Below the pieces are notes generated by a model. The model worked only from the letters and a program-made list of their open reading frames with translations. It was not told where the DNA came from and made no database searches. The position numbers were made by a program, and so were the translations under genes. 64,000 bases of DNA, from contig CAZYMI010000003.1 in the NCBI GenBank assembly GCA_964648505.1, positions 90,447-154,446 of the forward strand. Direction: 5' to 3'. The DNA is from CAZYMI01 sp964648505 (GTDB taxonomy: Bacteria > Pseudomonadota > Alphaproteobacteria > Micavibrionales > Micavibrionaceae). How positions within the stretch are numbered: position 1 is the first letter of the stretch; every line of letters starts with the position of its first letter. This document shows, one piece after another, positions 61,058-64,000 of this stretch.

Positions 61058-61714
61058 TTAAATCTTAAAATCAGCCATTTTATAAAGAATGTCCGACGCT
61101 CCTGCATCGCGCAGATACTGCGCATGGGCGTCCATATCATCTGATGTGCCAACAAAGCCGATTGTGCGAATGCCCGCAGCGACTGCGCCGCGCACACCTG
61201 TTGCACTATCTTCAATAACAACGCTGTTTTCCGGAAACACGCCGCATACTGCACAGGCGTGCAAAAATAAATCAGGGGCGGGTTTGGGGCGTGCGACCAT
61301 ATCCTTGGTAAAAATCCGACCTTCTTCAAAAAAACCAATAAGGCCGGATGATTCAAGTGAATAAATCACTTCACTGCGAAACCCGTTTGATGCGACAGCC
61401 AAACCCACCTGACCATGCAGTAACTTTAAAAGGTCATACGCCCCTGGAACAGCCGGTATTCCCTTATGTGTTAACGATTTTCGACTTTGAAAAAGCTGAT
61501 CGACGGCATCGACAGGAAGGGTCACATTTAAACGATATTCGATATCCCGAAACATCTCGGACACGGTTCGCCCTACATAACGGGCGTACAAATCGCGTGC
61601 GCTTAACCCCTGAACGCCTAAGCTTTCTAGAAGTTTTAACATGCCCGCCGCATGGATCATTTCTGTATCCACCAACGTGCCGTCGCAATCAAAAATAACA
61701 AGATCTATCGTCAT
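61058..61714 (-). CDS. HAD-like phosphatase (beta-phosphoglucomutase type)
   Basis: 218 residues. Nucleophile motif VIFDCDGTLVDTEMIHA, motif II in GLAVASNGFRSEV, Lys in ARPKPAPDLFLHA and motif IV VIEDSATGVRGAVAAG. The helical cap lies between residues 20 and 85. Substrates of this group are sugar phosphates or phosphoglycolate; the exact one is not visible. Convergent with the Pro-rich secreted gene, 10 bases apart. Confidence 0.88.
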   Translation of the reverse strand: MTIDLVIFDCDGTLVDTEMIHAAGMLKLLESLGVQGLSARDLYARYVGRTVSEMFRDIEYRLNVTLPVDAVDQLFQSRKSLTHKGIPAVPGAYDLLKLLHGQVGLAVASNGFRSEVIYSLESSGLIGFFEEGRIFTKDMVARPKPAPDLFLHACAVCGVFPENSVVIEDSATGVRGAVAAGIRTIGFVGTSDDMDAHAQYLRDAGASDILYKMADFKI

Positions 61715-61793
61715 GTGCTTCGCGTTTCTAACATGGCTGGATTGAAAAAGGAAAACAGTTCTTTTCTTCTAGGCGGCCTTACGACATATTACA

Positions 61794-62711
61794 ATGATGC
61801 ATCTTGATGAAAATGGCGCCAATAAAAAACTCGATATCCCTTTAAAAGGGATTGCGTATGCGGCTGCTGCCTTCTTTTCATTCTCGGTGATGGTTGTGTT
61901 CTCCAAGATGCTGACCGAAATCCACCACCCTATTGCTGTTTCTTTCTACCGTAACGCGGTCGCTTTCCTGCCTATGCTGTTTATTGTGCTCACTTTTTAC
62001 GGGCGCGAATTTTTAAAGCCTATACGCCCAAAACCCCTTATGTTTCGATGCATACTTGGTACCGTATCACTTATATTTACTTTTTGGTCTTTTTCGCTTT
62101 TGCCGCTAGCTGATGCAACTGCGCTTTTGTTTTCCTCCTCCCTTATCATCACGGTTTTATCTGGCATATTCCTCAAAGAGAAAATTGGACCTTACCGCGC
62201 TGGTGCCGTTATGATTGGTTTCATCGGTGTCTTGATTATGTGTCACCCAACGGGAAACACAAATCTAATGGGTCTCATTGTTGTGCTGACAACAGCTTGC
62301 CTGCATGCGGTTTTACAAGTGACGCTTCGTTATATGGCCCAAGCCATTCCGCCTATTACCGTGACCTTCTATTTTGTTGGCATCGGCGCACTGATGACTG
62401 CATTTTTAATGCCGTTCTACGGCTTTTGGCCGCAAGGACATGAATGGTGGGAGATTATAGCTTTAGGGCTTACAGGTGCCCTTGGGCAGTATTACTTATC
62501 CAATGCGTTTCGATACGCAGAAGCCTCAACAGTCACAGTGTTTAATTACACTGGTATTATTTGGGCTACTTTATTTGGCTTTTTATTCTGGGGGGATATT
62601 CCAACCCTTCATATTATACTGGGCGGCGCAATCGTTATTACATGCAATGTGTTTATTGTTTTGCGGGAGCGCATCCGCGCCCATCAAACAGCCGAGATTG
62701 CAGCCGAATAA
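61794..62711 (+). CDS. EamA/DMT-family transporter
   Basis: 305 residues with ten membrane helices in two EamA repeats. The first repeat starts IAYAAAAFFSFSVMVVFSKML and the second near residue 160 (LMGLIVVLTTACLHAVLQVTLRY). Similar proteins export amino acids or other metabolites; substrate unknown. Two ATG codons in tandem open the gene. It abuts the next gene stop to stop. Confidence 0.87.
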   Translation: MMHLDENGANKKLDIPLKGIAYAAAAFFSFSVMVVFSKMLTEIHHPIAVSFYRNAVAFLPMLFIVLTFYGREFLKPIRPKPLMFRCILGTVSLIFTFWSFSLLPLADATALLFSSSLIITVLSGIFLKEKIGPYRAGAVMIGFIGVLIMCHPTGNTNLMGLIVVLTTACLHAVLQVTLRYMAQAIPPITVTFYFVGIGALMTAFLMPFYGFWPQGHEWWEIIALGLTGALGQYYLSNAFRYAEASTVTVFNYTGIIWATLFGFLFWGDIPTLHIILGGAIVITCNVFIVLRERIRAHQTAEIAAE

Positions 62712-63170
62712 TTATTCGTTGGCGAACCCTGCCTTTGAATAGACCCCGACTATTTTATCACTTTTCCAATCGCACACATAAAAAATACCGGGCTGGCTGT
62801 CTGTGATCTGATAAACCCCATCAACCAAACTCAAGACACGTCTTTGGTCGCGTCCGGAAAGGTGATAAAAACCTGACCCAACCTCAAGCACAGGAACTCC
62901 ATTTCGAACAAATTGGTCTTTTAGAACACTAACGTCATAATATCTTTGAATAAGCTTCAGACCTGCGCGCTGATCGGGGACCCAGTCCCCCAATTTCCAT
63001 GTCTCATGATCCCATTGCGCGGGGTGCGAAGACCGGCCATCATCAACATAAGGGGTAAAATCAGCAGGCTTGCTCCAAAAAAATCCTAAAACTTTAGGAT
63101 CGGCCTTGGCCTGAATGCTCCAAGCCCCTGTCACCAGTAAAAACCCAACCACAAACTTTAAAAATTTCAT
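62712..63170 (-). CDS. Hypothetical secreted protein
   Basis: 152 residues. Signal peptide FLKFVVGFLLVTGAWSIQA before KADPK. The mature part has VLGFFWSKPADFTPYVDDGR, HPAQWDHETWKLGDWVPDQR and repeated short strands ending in GIFYVCDWKSDKIVGVYSKA. Rich in Trp and Tyr, probably a compact periplasmic beta protein. No family recognised. Its stop codon touches that of the EamA gene. Confidence 0.7.
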   Translation of the reverse strand: MKFLKFVVGFLLVTGAWSIQAKADPKVLGFFWSKPADFTPYVDDGRSSHPAQWDHETWKLGDWVPDQRAGLKLIQRYYDVSVLKDQFVRNGVPVLEVGSGFYHLSGRDQRRVLSLVDGVYQITDSQPGIFYVCDWKSDKIVGVYSKAGFANE

Positions 63171-63221
63171 TTTTACAGCCTCTCAAGCCTCTTTTAATCT
63201 TTTATATGATAGTATGGAAAG

Positions 63222-63623
63222 ATGGTTGATTCAATCAGCGCATCTTTATCAGGTCTGACAGCCGCTTCTAAGCAGGTCAACGCCAGCGCAAGCAATATTG
63301 CCAATGCTGGAACTGTAGGCGCAATCAATCCATCTGACGGCCCCGCTGCCTACCAGCCTGTTGATGTTGTGCAGACAACAAATAATAATGGCGGGGTTAC
63401 ATCAACCTATGCAGGCCGTGACCCGGCCAGTGTTGTTGCCTATCAGCCAAACTCCCCTTATGCAGACAGTGAGGGGCTGGTTTCAGCTCCAAATGTTGAC
63501 CTAACGACCGAAGTTGTAAATCTGAAGCTCGCTGAAATTGCTTACAAAGCAAATCTTACAGCCTTACGCGTTTCTCAGGATCTTACAGAAGAACTCCTCA
63601 CAAGGTTTGATTTTAAAGCTTAA
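63222..63623 (+). CDS. FlgC-like flagellar rod family protein
   Basis: 133 residues, the size of FlgC. The N-terminus SISASLSGLTAASKQVNASASNIAN resembles the rod/hook signature and the C-terminus PNVDLTTEVVNLKLAEIAYK matches the paired helical end that polymerises in rod proteins. Key identities differ from classical FlgC (no NPSSS box), so it may be an accessory paralogue. It stands alone, without flgB or fliE beside it in the window. Confidence 0.75.
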   Translation: MVDSISASLSGLTAASKQVNASASNIANAGTVGAINPSDGPAAYQPVDVVQTTNNNGGVTSTYAGRDPASVVAYQPNSPYADSEGLVSAPNVDLTTEVVNLKLAEIAYKANLTALRVSQDLTEELLTRFDFKA

Positions 63624-63647
63624 TCGCGCCAGGTTAACTGCGTATGA

Positions 63648-64000
63648 TTAAATTGCTTCCTGTGCAACCACGTTCCTGTTCAAAAACAATCTTCTTTTAA
63701 CCCGCTGAGAGCCGAATAAAAGCTCTTCAATATACTCATCATCGATAAAACGGATCGAATCCTGCCATTTATTATCAGGCAGATAGATAGTACGCGATGT
63801 GGAATATAAAACCGTATCAGGCAAATTCAGATTAGTAACAGGGCTAACAACTGGCGACGGAGGTGGTGGCGGAGGTGGTGGCGGAGGTGGTGGAAGCATA
63901 CCGGATGTTACTGTTAAAACACCTGGTATAAAACTGGAAACCGAATAATTAACAGCTGTACCGCCTGTACCATTAATAGCGTACGTTCCCTGCGGTGAAA
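63648..64000 (-). CDS. Large surface adhesin, C-terminal end only
   Basis: An open minus-strand frame enters from the right edge and stops at 63648. It begins in an MBG-type repeat (GTYAINGTGGTAVNYSVSS, then PGVLTVTSG), typical of filamentous-hemagglutinin-like exoproteins. A stretch of 12 prolines encoded by three 12-bp repeats (63859-63894) leads to a terminal domain of about 70 residues (LNLPDTVLYSTSRTIYLPDN, EELLFGSQRVKRRLFLN). Probably a two-partner-secretion substrate; most of the gene is outside the window. Confidence 0.78.
   Translation of the reverse strand, partial: SPQGTYAINGTGGTAVNYSVSSFIPGVLTVTSGMLPPPPPPPPPPPPSPVVSPVTNLNLPDTVLYSTSRTIYLPDNKWQDSIRFIDDEYIEELLFGSQRVKRRLFLNRNVVAQEAI

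Noticed and set aside
63648..63899. Stand-alone 83-residue protein starting with a proline run
   Set aside because: The frame is open upstream to the window edge with an adhesin-type repeat, so the Met is internal.
1..64000. CRISPR array, prophage, IS element or toxin-antitoxin pair
   Set aside because: No regularly spaced direct repeats, transposase, integrase or capsid genes and no recognisable toxin-antitoxin pair were seen; the palindromic elements are too few and irregular for an array.

Overview
The window reads as chromosomal DNA of a free-living, low-GC alphaproteobacterium. The taxonomic signs are a Shemin-type 5-aminolevulinate synthase, the cell-cycle regulators GcrA (33377-33892) and DivL (23551-25827, with the Tyr-for-His phosphoacceptor change that marks DivL), a large NAD-glutamate dehydrogenase of about 1575 residues, and the rpoZ-spoT-acpS-lepB-rnc-era run. 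I cannot name a genus. The cell has an outer membrane (heptosyltransferase-type GT9, lipoproteins, adhesin), a chemoreceptor, a flagellar rod-like protein, and complete-looking branched-chain, arginine and serine pathway genes, so it does not look like a reduced endosymbiont.

Layout. 1-5.9 kb: a tight minus-strand heme operon, hemA-hemCD-hemB-hemE-hemN, in which every junction overlaps; hemN runs off the left edge. 6.1-8.1 kb: two coupled glycosyltransferases. 8.4-13.5 kb: plus-strand accessory genes (YHS, DoxX-like, DedA-like, ATP-grasp, DinB-like, NRDE, lipoprotein hydrolase). 13.7-14.3 kb: two gene remnants meeting tail to tail. 14.4-20 kb: small lipoprotein, GNAT, tRNA-Ser, hydrolase, LPS-type glycosyltransferases, a persulfide-sensor-like ArsR regulator and an SDR. 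20-33.3 kb: serA, fadD, divL, NAD-gdh, ubiA, rsmE, a hypothetical, hinT. 33.4-40 kb: gcrA and the era-rnc-lepB-acpS-DUF2062-spoT-rpoZ cluster. 40-48.2 kb: NYN nuclease, UDGb-type uracil-DNA glycosylase, chemoreceptor, leuA with a leucine-rich leader peptide, and a housekeeping run (DUF971, Trm112, LON, thioredoxin-TPR, YbaK). 48.3-60.3 kb: tRNA-Gly, LtaS-like phosphotransferase, guaA, a small accessory island, argG, hypotheticals, ilvB, DUF3800, ilvN, ilvC. 60.3-64 kb: secreted proteins, HAD phosphatase, EamA transporter, FlgC-like protein, and the C-terminal end of a large surface adhesin.

The most interesting signals are not standard genes: (1) a 14-residue Leu-rich leader peptide (MNFQNALLLRLMIP) plus hairpins ahead of leuA, a likely attenuator; (2) a family of palindromic elements bounded by GGGGACA/TGTCCCC with a GCTKCGY core, at least six copies, confined to intergenic gaps between 41.4 and 53.6 kb; (3) a HemC enzyme carrying a divergent HemD-like tail inside a five-gene overlapping heme operon; (4) a junction at about 14080 joining a KdpE-like receiver without start codon or phosphoacceptor Asp to an LpxR-like fragment; (5) a DUF3800 gene splitting ilvB from ilvN. 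I found no CRISPR array, intact insertion sequence, prophage or recognisable defence island.
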